Positions 25,703-33,324 of a stretch of DNA of 64,000 nt are shown here, piece by piece. The translations under genes were made by a program, and so were the position numbers. How positions within the stretch are numbered: the stretch's first letter is position 1; the number at the start of each line of letters is the position of its first letter. The notes beneath the pieces were generated by a model, which saw nothing but the letters and a program-made list of their open reading frames with translations, made no database searches and was not told the origin of the DNA. The DNA is from Eubacterium sp. (GTDB lineage Bacteria; Bacillota; Clostridia; Lachnospirales; Lachnospiraceae): assembly GCA_017433295.1 (NCBI GenBank), contig JAFRHL010000010.1, forward strand, positions 1 to 64,000. Reading direction: 5' to 3'.

Positions 25703-28362
25703 CAGTTATCCACCTCCTTAGCCAGATCTGCCGGATCTGCTTTGCGGTAATCTACCAGGCATTCATTCCAGGAAGTATTGGGCGCCCACATCTGGGATAC
25801 GAAGTACACCTCGTGGATGGGATTGATGAAAGGATAGATCAGGGTATTGTAGGATGTCCCGTGGGTATAACGGCTCCACCAGCCCTCTTCAAATATGCAC
25901 ATCATGGTCTTTACACCCGGATCAAGGACCGCCTCGGCAAGAAGCTTTCCGCGGTCGTTGTATACCTCGACCATGTCTCCTGCTTTAATGCCCTTTTCAG
26001 CGGCATCATCGGGATTCAGCCATACCCTGGCGGTGTCATCCTGCAGCTCCCTCATCATTTCATTATTGGAATGGGTCGAGTGAACACGATGCACACTGTT
26101 TCTTGTCACATAGTTAAATTTATATTTTTCCCGGGCTTCCGGGTTTAACACATACTCTGTCTCTTCAAAGGGCGGCTTATGTACCGGCAGGCATTCTCCC
26201 AGCCGGATAAATGTATCCTCGTCCTTGTAGAACTCGATCCTGCCGCTCTTTACGAACTGAGCTGTCTTGTCAATGGTCATGGGGTAGCTGACCGGCGGGA
26301 AGGGCTTCTTATCATGGATCTGCTCATAGAAGGGGATCCGTTTCCGGCCCGGGTTCTCGTGTTTTAATTTCACCGGTCCCTTCTTCAGCATATCAAGGGT
26401 AATTCCCTCAAGCTCCGGTCCTCCTGTCTTACAGGTAAGCTCGATGACCTTCTCGATGGCGGCATCCGATTCCTCCGACGGGGCTTTGGCGCCGCTGTCA
26501 AAATAAAACTTGTCTCCGTCTCCCGGATGCAGGCGTTCTGCCAGCTCCTTCATGATCCAGATTTCCGGCTTGCAGTCGTTGATGGGCTTTACCGCCGGCT
26601 GCATCAGCTGGGCATAGGGATGGATGGGAGTGGAAACCAGCTCGGTCTTTTCATACCAGCTCACGCCGGGCAGACAGACATGGGCGTATCTGCTGGTGGT
26701 GGTCTTCTGGAAGTCCAGTGTGACAACCAGCTCCAGCTGGCCGCTTTCTACCTGTTCCCGCAGGACATTGCTCAGATTATGCTGGTCAAAGGCATTGCAG
26801 CAGTAGAGGATCCAGGCTTTGATTCCCGAATCCGGCCAGGGACAGGTCATGGTCTCCCTCTTCCCTTTATTGGGATAATCATTTAAGGTGTGATCCAGCA
26901 TATAAGCAAAGGAAGTCCCCGCCGGTTTCTTTTCCGGTTCTTCCGGTACATTCCACCAGGCAGCCCCTTTATAACGCATCTTGTACTGCCCGGCATAGGT
27001 GGAAAACCCGTCTCCCAGATGGCCGATATTGCCCGTAAGGGCGCAGAGCAGGGAAAGAGCCCGCCCCTTGAGGTCTCCATGATACCACTGGTAGTTGGAA
27101 GCGCCGTAAAGAATATGCATGGGCTTAATGGAGGCCATCTCCCTGGCAATCCTGGGGATCTCGGAAGCGGGCATATCTGTCTCCTCCTCCACCTTTTCGG
27201 GGGTCCACCGGGAGGCCATCTCGGAAAGAAGATCAAAGACCGGTCTTGCCTTTACTTTTCCACCATTTTTCAGGGGAACCGTGATCTCTCCCGTAAGCCG
27301 GGTATCCAGCGGCAGGTCCAGCTTCTCCGGATCCACCGTGATAAATTTTCCATTGTAAGCTACGTAGGCTTCCCTGTATTCCGGCATGCCCGCAGGACGG
27401 TCAAGGCCCTCCACATCCGCTGCCAGCAGTTTCTTCTGATTATCAGACCGGATCAGGATGGGCATGTCAGTATACGCTTTGATAAAGTCCTCATCATAAA
27501 GCTTCTCGTCAAGGATCACCTTGGCAAAGCCCAGGGCCACTGCCGCGTCAGAGGACGGCTTGATGGAATACCATTCATCCGCCTTGGCAGCGGTGGCGGT
27601 AAAGCAGGGATCAAATACGATCATCTTAGCTCCGTTCTCCCTGGCTTCTGTCAGGAAATGGGCGTCTGGAATACGGGTCTGCATGGGATTGGACCCGAAT
27701 ATTACCAGATATCTGGCGTCAAGCCAGCAGTAGGTCTCAAGCTCCTCGCTCTGCACACCAAAGGTAATGGGGGCAGACATGGGCAGGTCTCCGTTCATTT
27801 CATAACCGCCCATCATGCCGAACCCGTTCAGGGTGGCCAGGCGGGAAACCGCCCCCTTTGCAATGTGCCCAGTTCCTGCCACCTGTACCACGCAGGCAAC
27901 GGAATCCGGACCGTAGGTATCAACGATCCTCTTTAATTCACCGGCGGTGTAATCCAGAGCTTCCTCCCAGCTGACCTCATCGAACTTGTCCTCTCCCGGC
28001 TTTCCTGTACGGATCAGGGGCCCCTTCATACGGTTCGGCCCGTAGATCAGATTGGAGAAGGACAGCCCTTTAAGACAGCCTCTGGGGTTATGCTCGGCAT
28101 CCTCGTAATCGGAGGCCTGGATGATATATTTGATCTCCTCATCCTTCTTTCCCCGATTCTGGACACAGGCATTCTGTCCGCACCCGCCGGTGCAGTTGGG
28201 AGCGCAGGTGGTCCTGACCATGGTAAGATCAGAGTCCACATCCTTTGTGCTCTTGGCTGCCTCCGACACAAATTCCACTCCACCGACGGCAGCTGCCGCA
28301 CCTGCCGCAGCGGAAAGCTGAAGGAATTTTCTTCTTGTCATTTTCAGCTTCTCATCCTTCAA
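25702..28362 (-). CDS. Molybdopterin oxidoreductase catalytic subunit, Tat-exported
   Basis: An 886-residue DMSO-reductase-family enzyme. The N-terminus has a twin-arginine signal (MTRRKFLQLSAAAGAAAA, Arg10-Arg11), followed by a 4Fe-4S site with Cys53, Cys57, Cys61 and Cys96. The molybdopterin and dinucleotide-binding regions follow (VIFGSNPMQTRIPDAHFL, LYGASNYQWYHGD, and a C-terminal RVWLNPDDAAEKGIKAGDMVEVYND). The operon A-B-C layout is that of polysulfide, thiosulfate, DMSO or related reductases; the molybdenum ligand and substrate cannot be settled from sequence reading. It is the promoter-proximal gene of the operon running to fixB. Confidence 0.92.
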   Translation of the reverse strand: MKDEKLKMTRRKFLQLSAAAGAAAAVGGVEFVSEAAKSTKDVDSDLTMVRTTCAPNCTGGCGQNACVQNRGKKDEEIKYIIQASDYEDAEHNPRGCLKGLSFSNLIYGPNRMKGPLIRTGKPGEDKFDEVSWEEALDYTAGELKRIVDTYGPDSVACVVQVAGTGHIAKGAVSRLATLNGFGMMGGYEMNGDLPMSAPITFGVQSEELETYCWLDARYLVIFGSNPMQTRIPDAHFLTEARENGAKMIVFDPCFTATAAKADEWYSIKPSSDAAVALGFAKVILDEKLYDEDFIKAYTDMPILIRSDNQKKLLAADVEGLDRPAGMPEYREAYVAYNGKFITVDPEKLDLPLDTRLTGEITVPLKNGGKVKARPVFDLLSEMASRWTPEKVEEETDMPASEIPRIAREMASIKPMHILYGASNYQWYHGDLKGRALSLLCALTGNIGHLGDGFSTYAGQYKMRYKGAAWWNVPEEPEKKPAGTSFAYMLDHTLNDYPNKGKRETMTCPWPDSGIKAWILYCCNAFDQHNLSNVLREQVESGQLELVVTLDFQKTTTSRYAHVCLPGVSWYEKTELVSTPIHPYAQLMQPAVKPINDCKPEIWIMKELAERLHPGDGDKFYFDSGAKAPSEESDAAIEKVIELTCKTGGPELEGITLDMLKKGPVKLKHENPGRKRIPFYEQIHDKKPFPPVSYPMTIDKTAQFVKSGRIEFYKDEDTFIRLGECLPVHKPPFEETEYVLNPEAREKYKFNYVTRNSVHRVHSTHSNNEMMRELQDDTARVWLNPDDAAEKGIKAGDMVEVYNDRGKLLAEAVLDPGVKTMMCIFEEGWWSRYTHGTSYNTLIYPFINPIHEVYFVSQMWAPNTSWNECLVDYRKADPADLAKEVDN

Positions 28363-28476
28363 ATCATATCCCTCCTTCCAGTTGTCCTGTTTTCAAACAA
28401 TTTTATTATCTTCTCCAGAGTTTTCGTCTCCAGGGTTTCACAGGTTTAGTCTATCAAAAACCACCTATATAAGAAT

Positions 28477-28490
28477 CAGGGATATCCCTG
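28477..28490 (-). promoter_or_regulatory. Palindromic operator candidate for the molybdoenzyme operon
   Basis: CAGGGATATCCCTG is a perfect 14-bp palindrome, four bases upstream (minus strand) of a TTATAT -10-like element at 28472-28467. No good -35 box lies at the usual distance, which fits an activator-dependent promoter. The local LuxR-type response regulator or the Crp/Fnr protein could bind it; this is inference. Confidence 0.45.
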
Positions 28491-28610
28491 AGGTTCTTCA
28501 TGGAAAATCCGGGTATTCCGACAAAAAAATTTAAGAATATTTATAAAAATGGATATTAGTATAAGAAATGATTCGGATAAAAAAATGATAAACAGGAATC
28601 AAAAAAAATG

Positions 28611-28650
28611 GGGTTGCCCCCGCAACAAATATATGTTGCAGGGGCAACCC
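28611..28650 (-). terminator. Strong hairpin with T-run facing the molybdoenzyme promoter
   Basis: Arms at 28611-28627 (GGGTTGCCCCCGCAACA) and 28634-28650 (TGTTGCAGGGGCAACCC) pair with one mismatch around AATATA. On the minus strand it is followed by CA and a run of eight Ts, so it would stop minus-strand transcription coming from the right before it enters the respiratory operon. Confidence 0.75.
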
Positions 28651-28655
28651 TCGAA

Positions 28656-28682
28656 GGAGACAGGGGACGGTTCTCTGTCTCC
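28656..28682. repeat. 27-bp palindromic repeat, single copy
   Basis: One copy with the GGGGACGG orientation on the plus strand, directly after the hairpin at 28611-28650. The T/C-rich flank (TTGTCTCCT) repeats part of the arm, as also seen after 13205 and 29938. Confidence 0.92.
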
Positions 28683-28715
28683 TTGTCTCCTGGGTGAAAT
28701 AAATAAAAATATGGA

Positions 28716-28744
28716 TTGAAATATCCTGGAAACTGCACTATGCT
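28716..28744 (+). promoter_or_regulatory. Promoter candidate for the NdpA-like gene
   Basis: TTGAAA at 28716-28721, 17 bases, then TATGCT at 28739-28744, about 55 bases before the ATG at 28800. The -10 box is imperfect, and an AAAGGAAG ribosome site follows near 28785. Confidence 0.45.
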
Positions 28745-28799
28745 ATAACAGATTAGATATATAAGTGATTTCAACTGATACAAAAAAAGGAAGACCATT

Positions 28800-29831
28800 A
28801 TGACCGCAAAAGACGATATCGTAATCCGCAGAACCATTCTACATATACTTGATAGCATTCATGGACAGTGCATCCTCTCTGACCATCTGCTCGATCCGGG
28901 GCCGGACCTCTATGAATTCATCCGGACTCATATCTACAAGATCCTGTCAAGCGATGACACAAAAGACTGTGTGTTCAATCCCGAAACTTCACCCGTCTAC
29001 AGTTTGCTTGCAGACTGGAATGAAACAGAGGAAGACTCTTTCATAAAGACCAGTCAGGCTATAGCCACGAGGCTGTATCAGGCCATGGCGGCTGGAAGCG
29101 ATATACCTCCCGCCGACCTGCTGTTTGCCTCCTTTCAGGCCGAAGGCACCATATATCTTGCCCTTCTTAAGATGAACTACAGGGAAAGTTATACACATGA
29201 GTTGACAGGTATGGAAGGCTCCGATGCAACCACCATGGCCCGCATAAGAAAAACCAGCGCCCTTCTGCCCAATGCGTCCACAAGGATCCCGGAAGCCGCC
29301 ATTATTAACATGACCGACCTCCATATACGGCTTCTTGAAAAGCGCTATGAGATAAACGGTGAGAAGACCTTTTACCTTTCCGAACATTTTTTAGTATGCA
29401 ACACCAGCCTGCCCGCAAAGAAGAAGCTGAACATCCTGACAAAAGTGATCAACAACATCTGCAACAAATATGATGACGCAGATCTCAAAACAAAGCTGGA
29501 TACAAAAAGTGCTCTCCAGAAAGAGTTTACAGACCACCAGTCCTTCGATGTGGAACAGATCGGTACCGCTCTTTTCGGAAACAGCCCTGAGAAAAAGGCT
29601 GCCTACGATGAAAAGATGGAAGAATACGATCTTCAGTATGACCGTTTTACCCCTGTAAATGAGTCCACCACAAAAAAGCTTTCTAAACAGGTTATGATCA
29701 CCGACAACGGAATCGAAATATCCATCCCCATGGATGTATACAACAAACTGGCAAATGTGGAAGTGACTACAGACGTCACCGGGAAATCCACCATCATCAT
29801 ACGCAATATTGACAATCTCATCCTGAAATGA
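28800..29831 (+). CDS. Nucleoid-associated protein, NdpA/YejK (NA37) family
   Basis: The 343-residue protein fits the 37-kDa nucleoid-associated family: an N-terminal VIRRTILHILDSIHGQCILSDHLLD segment, a central ATTMARIRKTSALLPNAST part, and a C-terminal region with VMITDNGIEISIPMDVYNKLANVEVTTD. E. coli YejK binds nucleoids; the exact role in Firmicutes is unknown. It is one of two plus-strand genes and is bracketed by 27-bp repeats on both sides, standing alone as a single transcription unit. Confidence 0.82.
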   Translation: MTAKDDIVIRRTILHILDSIHGQCILSDHLLDPGPDLYEFIRTHIYKILSSDDTKDCVFNPETSPVYSLLADWNETEEDSFIKTSQAIATRLYQAMAAGSDIPPADLLFASFQAEGTIYLALLKMNYRESYTHELTGMEGSDATTMARIRKTSALLPNASTRIPEAAIINMTDLHIRLLEKRYEINGEKTFYLSEHFLVCNTSLPAKKKLNILTKVINNICNKYDDADLKTKLDTKSALQKEFTDHQSFDVEQIGTALFGNSPEKKAAYDEKMEEYDLQYDRFTPVNESTTKKLSKQVMITDNGIEISIPMDVYNKLANVEVTTDVTGKSTIIIRNIDNLILK

Positions 29832-29838
29832 CCTCGGA

Positions 29839-29938
29839 GGAGACAGGGGACGGTTCTCTGTCTCCTTCCTGCTATGCGGAGGCATTCTATAACCGGGATT
29901 AACGAAAAAAAGGAGACCGAGAACCGTCCCCTGTCTCC
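29839..29938. repeat. 27-bp palindromic repeat, inverted pair 4
   Basis: Copies at 29839-29865 and 29912-29938 (the latter with one base change, GACCGAG). The spacer almost matches that of the pair at 13105-13205. The pair lies between two convergent genes, where it could act as a two-way transcription stop. Confidence 0.95.
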
Positions 29939-29957
29939 TTTGTCTCCTTAGATCAAC

Positions 29958-30743
29958 TCAGAAAACATATAAAAATGCTCCTCCCTGATTTGCTATACTC
30001 TCTTGCTGTTCTTTGATTTTTGATGCCATAGATGCCGGAACCCTGAGTTTTTTATAGGTATAAGTATAAGTTGAATTATAATCATATTTCTTATTCGCTT
30101 TCTCCTTAAACCTATATGACACCTTCAAAGTTTGCCATCTGTTGTTTTTATATTTATAAGTCATATTCTGAACAACATCCGAAAATTCTATTTTTTTGAT
30201 TTCCTTTTTAGAATTATATTTATATTTAATCGTCTGCTTTTTCAGTGTTTTTCCTGTAATGACCATTTGGCTTACAAGGTTCTTTTTATAGGTAAAAGTG
30301 TATGTAATGCCGACATCCCCATCCTTAATCTGAGCCAGCTTTCCGTTTTTGTAGCTATAAGTAATTACAGTCTTTTTGCCCTTTGGATCTGTAGAGATTC
30401 TCCTGGCAATCTGCCCTTTCTTGTTATAGCTGTAATTGATCACGGTTTTTTCTCCATCCTCAATCTGTACCTCACTGGAGATCTTTCCATTCTTATAGCT
30501 GTGTTTTGTAATAACGGGCTTTGCAGAACCCATTTTCGTTTCCGTAACAAGTCCCTTATCATTATAAGACATTTTGAAATTCTCAGTTGCACCATTATCA
30601 TCAAGGCCCTTGATCTGTGTAATGACATATACAGTGGTTTTTTTCTTTGCTGCATGCCCCGGTACTGCCAGGCCTATGGCCATAACTGCCATTGCAAGGA
30701 CAGCCGCCATCACTTTAACTTTCTTAAATAATAATGTTTTCAT
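29958..30743 (-). CDS. Secreted protein with YD-like repeats
   Basis: A 261-residue protein with a signal peptide (MKTLLFKKVKVMAAVLAMAVMAIGLAVPGHA) and then a beta-rich body of short Tyr-Lys-Gly repeats: KHSYKNGKISSEV, YSYNKKGQIARR, YSYKNGKLAQI, FTYKKNLVSQM, YKYNSKKEIKK, YKYKNNRWQTL. These resemble RHS/YD-type or MORN-like repeats and suggest an extracellular or wall-bound role, with no catalytic motif. The start at 30743 has AAGGA upstream; the frame continues further into the 27-bp repeats, which is an artefact of repeat translation. It follows the clostripain-like gene on the same strand. Confidence 0.8.
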   Translation of the reverse strand: MKTLLFKKVKVMAAVLAMAVMAIGLAVPGHAAKKKTTVYVITQIKGLDDNGATENFKMSYNDKGLVTETKMGSAKPVITKHSYKNGKISSEVQIEDGEKTVINYSYNKKGQIARRISTDPKGKKTVITYSYKNGKLAQIKDGDVGITYTFTYKKNLVSQMVITGKTLKKQTIKYKYNSKKEIKKIEFSDVVQNMTYKYKNNRWQTLKVSYRFKEKANKKYDYNSTYTYTYKKLRVPASMASKIKEQQESIANQGGAFLYVF

Positions 30744-30770
30744 ATCTGTTTTCCTTTCATTTTTATTTGA

Positions 30771-30831
30771 GGGGACAGAGAACCGTCCCCTGTCTCTTGT
30801 TTGAGGAGACAGAGAACCGTCCCCTGTCTCC
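30771..30831. repeat. 27-bp palindromic repeat, tandem pair in the same orientation
   Basis: Copies at 30771-30797 (first base pair of the arms changed, GGGGAC/GTCTCT) and 30805-30831, both in the same direction with only 7 bases between. This is the only tandem arrangement in the window. It lies between the clostripain-like stop and the secreted-protein start. Confidence 0.93.
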
Positions 30832-30834
30832 TTG

Positions 30835-33306
30835 TTAATAAGCCCGTCCGGAAAATTTCTTATCAATCTTCCGCTCTTTTACCCTGCCGCCGGAAATCTT
30901 GTTCCCGACTACTGCCGAGTAGTAACTTTCACCCCGCTGGTCAGAAATCACGGCGGAGCTTAGATAATAACCATCCGGAAGAGGTTCGAGACTAATCCTG
31001 GTAGATTTTTTGATCTTAATGCTGTCGCCCTCCTCTTCTCTACTCTCATTGCTTTCAAAATCCTGTACGGAATAAAGGGGGGTGATCCTGCTTCCGGTCT
31101 CAAGCTCCTGTCTGTCCCTGGTGTCCACAAGATAATTGATCCCATCCTCATCAGGGTCCGGGATCTTACGGATCGCATCGATGCTAAACTCCTCCGTATC
31201 CAGATCATAATCAAAAACCAGATAGGAAGGATCCCCATCATACAGGACCTTAGATCGGTATTCCACCGATGTCGGAGTGGATGAGGCAATTTCGACTGCC
31301 AGGGGTACTCCATCCAGGGTCATCCATCTGCCGTCAAACTCAGCCTTAAGATTTCCTTCTCCATCGAGAGACAAGAGGACATCCTTCCCGTAATTCACGG
31401 CAGTCTTTTCCTCTTTGTCATATGAAGAGACTTCCAGCTCATACTTCTGTATCATACCGGCAAGTTCCTCACTTACAGGGATGGAAAAGCCGTCTTCGCC
31501 GGTCTTGGGCTCCAGCTTTGCAAAATCACGAAATACCTTTGTGTTCAGGGTCTTTGGTACTACTTTTGCAAGGTCTGCCGTATATTTTTCAAGCTCTTCA
31601 TTGAGACAGCCTCCCACCTTGTAGTAGTAAAGAGCCCGGATATTGTTATCCTCAGCAATATCATTGACATAATTGAGGAAAGAATTCATCCCGTCCAATG
31701 TCTCCACAGAGCTGGGGATGTAAACTGATATCCCCTGGGACTCACTTAAGCTGCCGCATTGCCTGTGATAGAGGACGGCTTCCCCTATAAGCTGTTTTAC
31801 CCGGCTGCTCTCATCCGGGAAGGTATCGACCATATAATCCACATAATTCCCCAGATCCACCGTGTTATAAATATTGTAGTACATGGAGCAGAGGTGGGTG
31901 GACCTGTCGGCACACCGTCCGATATCTGCCAGCACGCTGATGTCTCCTGCCGCCCGGGTAAGCTGAGCTTTGGCCAGGTCACAGTAAGCGCCATAGAGCT
32001 CTTCACATTTCTTTGCGTCAAGAACCGAGAAGGTTACATCATTGGTAATAAGGAAACCGATATTGATATTCTGTGTGACATAATAATCCACAAAGGAATC
32101 CGCGATGTGTCTGGCTAGCCGGGCCGGGTTCATGGAGGGATCATCCGTCAGGGCCTTAAGCCAGGGGGCATAATTCCATCCCTCTCCCGGTTCCGTTTCC
32201 TCACTGACCGCATAATACCTGGCAAATCCGTTAAGGGCGTGAGTCACCTCAAGGGAGGACATAAGACAGGCGTCAAAACCGATCACGTCGAAGGCCGGTT
32301 TATCGGGATCAGGCTGATAGACACTGGAAAGGGCGGTCCTGATATCGGCAATTGACATCATGCCTCCGGTAATGGAATCTTTTCCATAGCCGAAGGCGCC
32401 GCCGCCATGGTCCCACAGGATCAGCATCTGGTGGTCTGCCGGATAATTCGTCTGGCAATATTTCATAAAATCCGCCAGGGTATCCGGTTCATAGGAGGGC
32501 TGCAAAGGCAGGTTTTCAATCTCCGTAAAGTTCCCTCCTTCATAAAGGAAGCGCTGGGTCCGGTTTGGATTCACGTTCTGGTTGGACCAGCGTTTGGCTC
32601 CTCCGGTCTGCAAAACGATCCGGATATTATCTGACCAGGTATCAGAAGTCATCTCGCCGATATCCTCAGAGGCGCAGCCCGGCTGATCGGCCACGACCAC
32701 CTCCTCCTTCACAATCTTGGAAGAAGCCGTCGGCTTGTTGGGATAATAGTAATAATAGGGCATCTCCAGACCTTTTTTGCCAAGATCTTCATTAAAGGTC
32801 CGGATCTGGCCGAGGGTCTTTTTATAAGATTCCTCCTGAATCTGTTCGGCAGTTTCCCTGATCTGAAGTTTCGTGGTCTGGGACAAGTCATTTTCATCAA
32901 AGTCTTCAAGATTGGATCCCACCATATAGACACAGATGGTCCATGTCTCATTAGCTCCTCCGGCAGGCAGGGCGTCAATCCTTTTTGCACCTTCCTCATC
33001 AATGGGACACCTGGCATAGATTTCTTTCTGATCGACCGGGTCATTTTTAATAGAATTCACAAACCCCCCCACACCGGTCTGCAGGACTTTCACCAATACG
33101 GCCGGTGCATAGGGCGCAAGCATGCCCGCGATGAGCGCTATGACCAGCAGAACCGTAAGGGGCTTCTTAGCATAAAGGTTCCAGAACCTTGTATGCCAGG
33201 GCGCATAACGATAGAACTCTCTCTGCTGAGCCCGCCGGGCTCTTTTTTCTTCTTTCCATCGCTTTTTTTTCTCTCTTCTCGACAATCTTTTTTCCTTTGT
33301 ATTCAT
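30835..33306 (-). CDS. Clostripain-like (C11 family) cysteine peptidase
   Basis: An 823-residue protein, membrane-anchored near its N-terminus (basic lead, then LTVLLVIALIAGMLAPYAPAVL at about 50-71). The C11 catalytic residues are visible: His in ILWDHGGGAFGYG near residue 310 and Cys in VIGFDACLMSSLEVTHAL near 358. The domain also has WTICVYMVGSNLEDF, the usual first strand of this family. C11 peptidases cleave after basic residues and often need self-processing. It lies 18 bases after the NapH-like/TlpA fusion, so it is likely co-transcribed with that thiol-redox operon. I chose the second Met at 33306; an upstream Met at 33324 is possible. Confidence 0.88.
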   Translation of the reverse strand: MNTKEKRLSRREKKKRWKEEKRARRAQQREFYRYAPWHTRFWNLYAKKPLTVLLVIALIAGMLAPYAPAVLVKVLQTGVGGFVNSIKNDPVDQKEIYARCPIDEEGAKRIDALPAGGANETWTICVYMVGSNLEDFDENDLSQTTKLQIRETAEQIQEESYKKTLGQIRTFNEDLGKKGLEMPYYYYYPNKPTASSKIVKEEVVVADQPGCASEDIGEMTSDTWSDNIRIVLQTGGAKRWSNQNVNPNRTQRFLYEGGNFTEIENLPLQPSYEPDTLADFMKYCQTNYPADHQMLILWDHGGGAFGYGKDSITGGMMSIADIRTALSSVYQPDPDKPAFDVIGFDACLMSSLEVTHALNGFARYYAVSEETEPGEGWNYAPWLKALTDDPSMNPARLARHIADSFVDYYVTQNINIGFLITNDVTFSVLDAKKCEELYGAYCDLAKAQLTRAAGDISVLADIGRCADRSTHLCSMYYNIYNTVDLGNYVDYMVDTFPDESSRVKQLIGEAVLYHRQCGSLSESQGISVYIPSSVETLDGMNSFLNYVNDIAEDNNIRALYYYKVGGCLNEELEKYTADLAKVVPKTLNTKVFRDFAKLEPKTGEDGFSIPVSEELAGMIQKYELEVSSYDKEEKTAVNYGKDVLLSLDGEGNLKAEFDGRWMTLDGVPLAVEIASSTPTSVEYRSKVLYDGDPSYLVFDYDLDTEEFSIDAIRKIPDPDEDGINYLVDTRDRQELETGSRITPLYSVQDFESNESREEEGDSIKIKKSTRISLEPLPDGYYLSSAVISDQRGESYYSAVVGNKISGGRVKERKIDKKFSGRAY

Positions 33307-33324
33307 TAAGCCTGTCACCCCCAT

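Larger units (their letters stand above)
28363..28799. other. Gene-free region between the molybdoenzyme operon and the NdpA-like gene
   Basis: No gene is seen. From left to right it holds a GGAGGG ribosome site for the molybdoenzyme gene, an AT-rich minus-strand leader, a minus-strand -10-like TTATAT at 28472-28467, a 14-bp palindrome, a large hairpin, one copy of the 27-bp repeat and the plus-strand promoter of the 28800 gene. It is a divergent control region. Confidence 0.7.

Noticed and set aside
26890..27936. Plus-strand open frame of 348 codons inside the molybdoenzyme gene
   Set aside because: Antisense to a gene with clear FeS and molybdopterin motifs; composition and lack of motifs mark it as a shadow.
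25702..28362. Naming the molybdoenzyme as a polysulfide, tetrathionate, arsenate or catechol enzyme
   Set aside because: The sequence shows only the family; no residue or neighbour settles the substrate, so no specific symbol is given.
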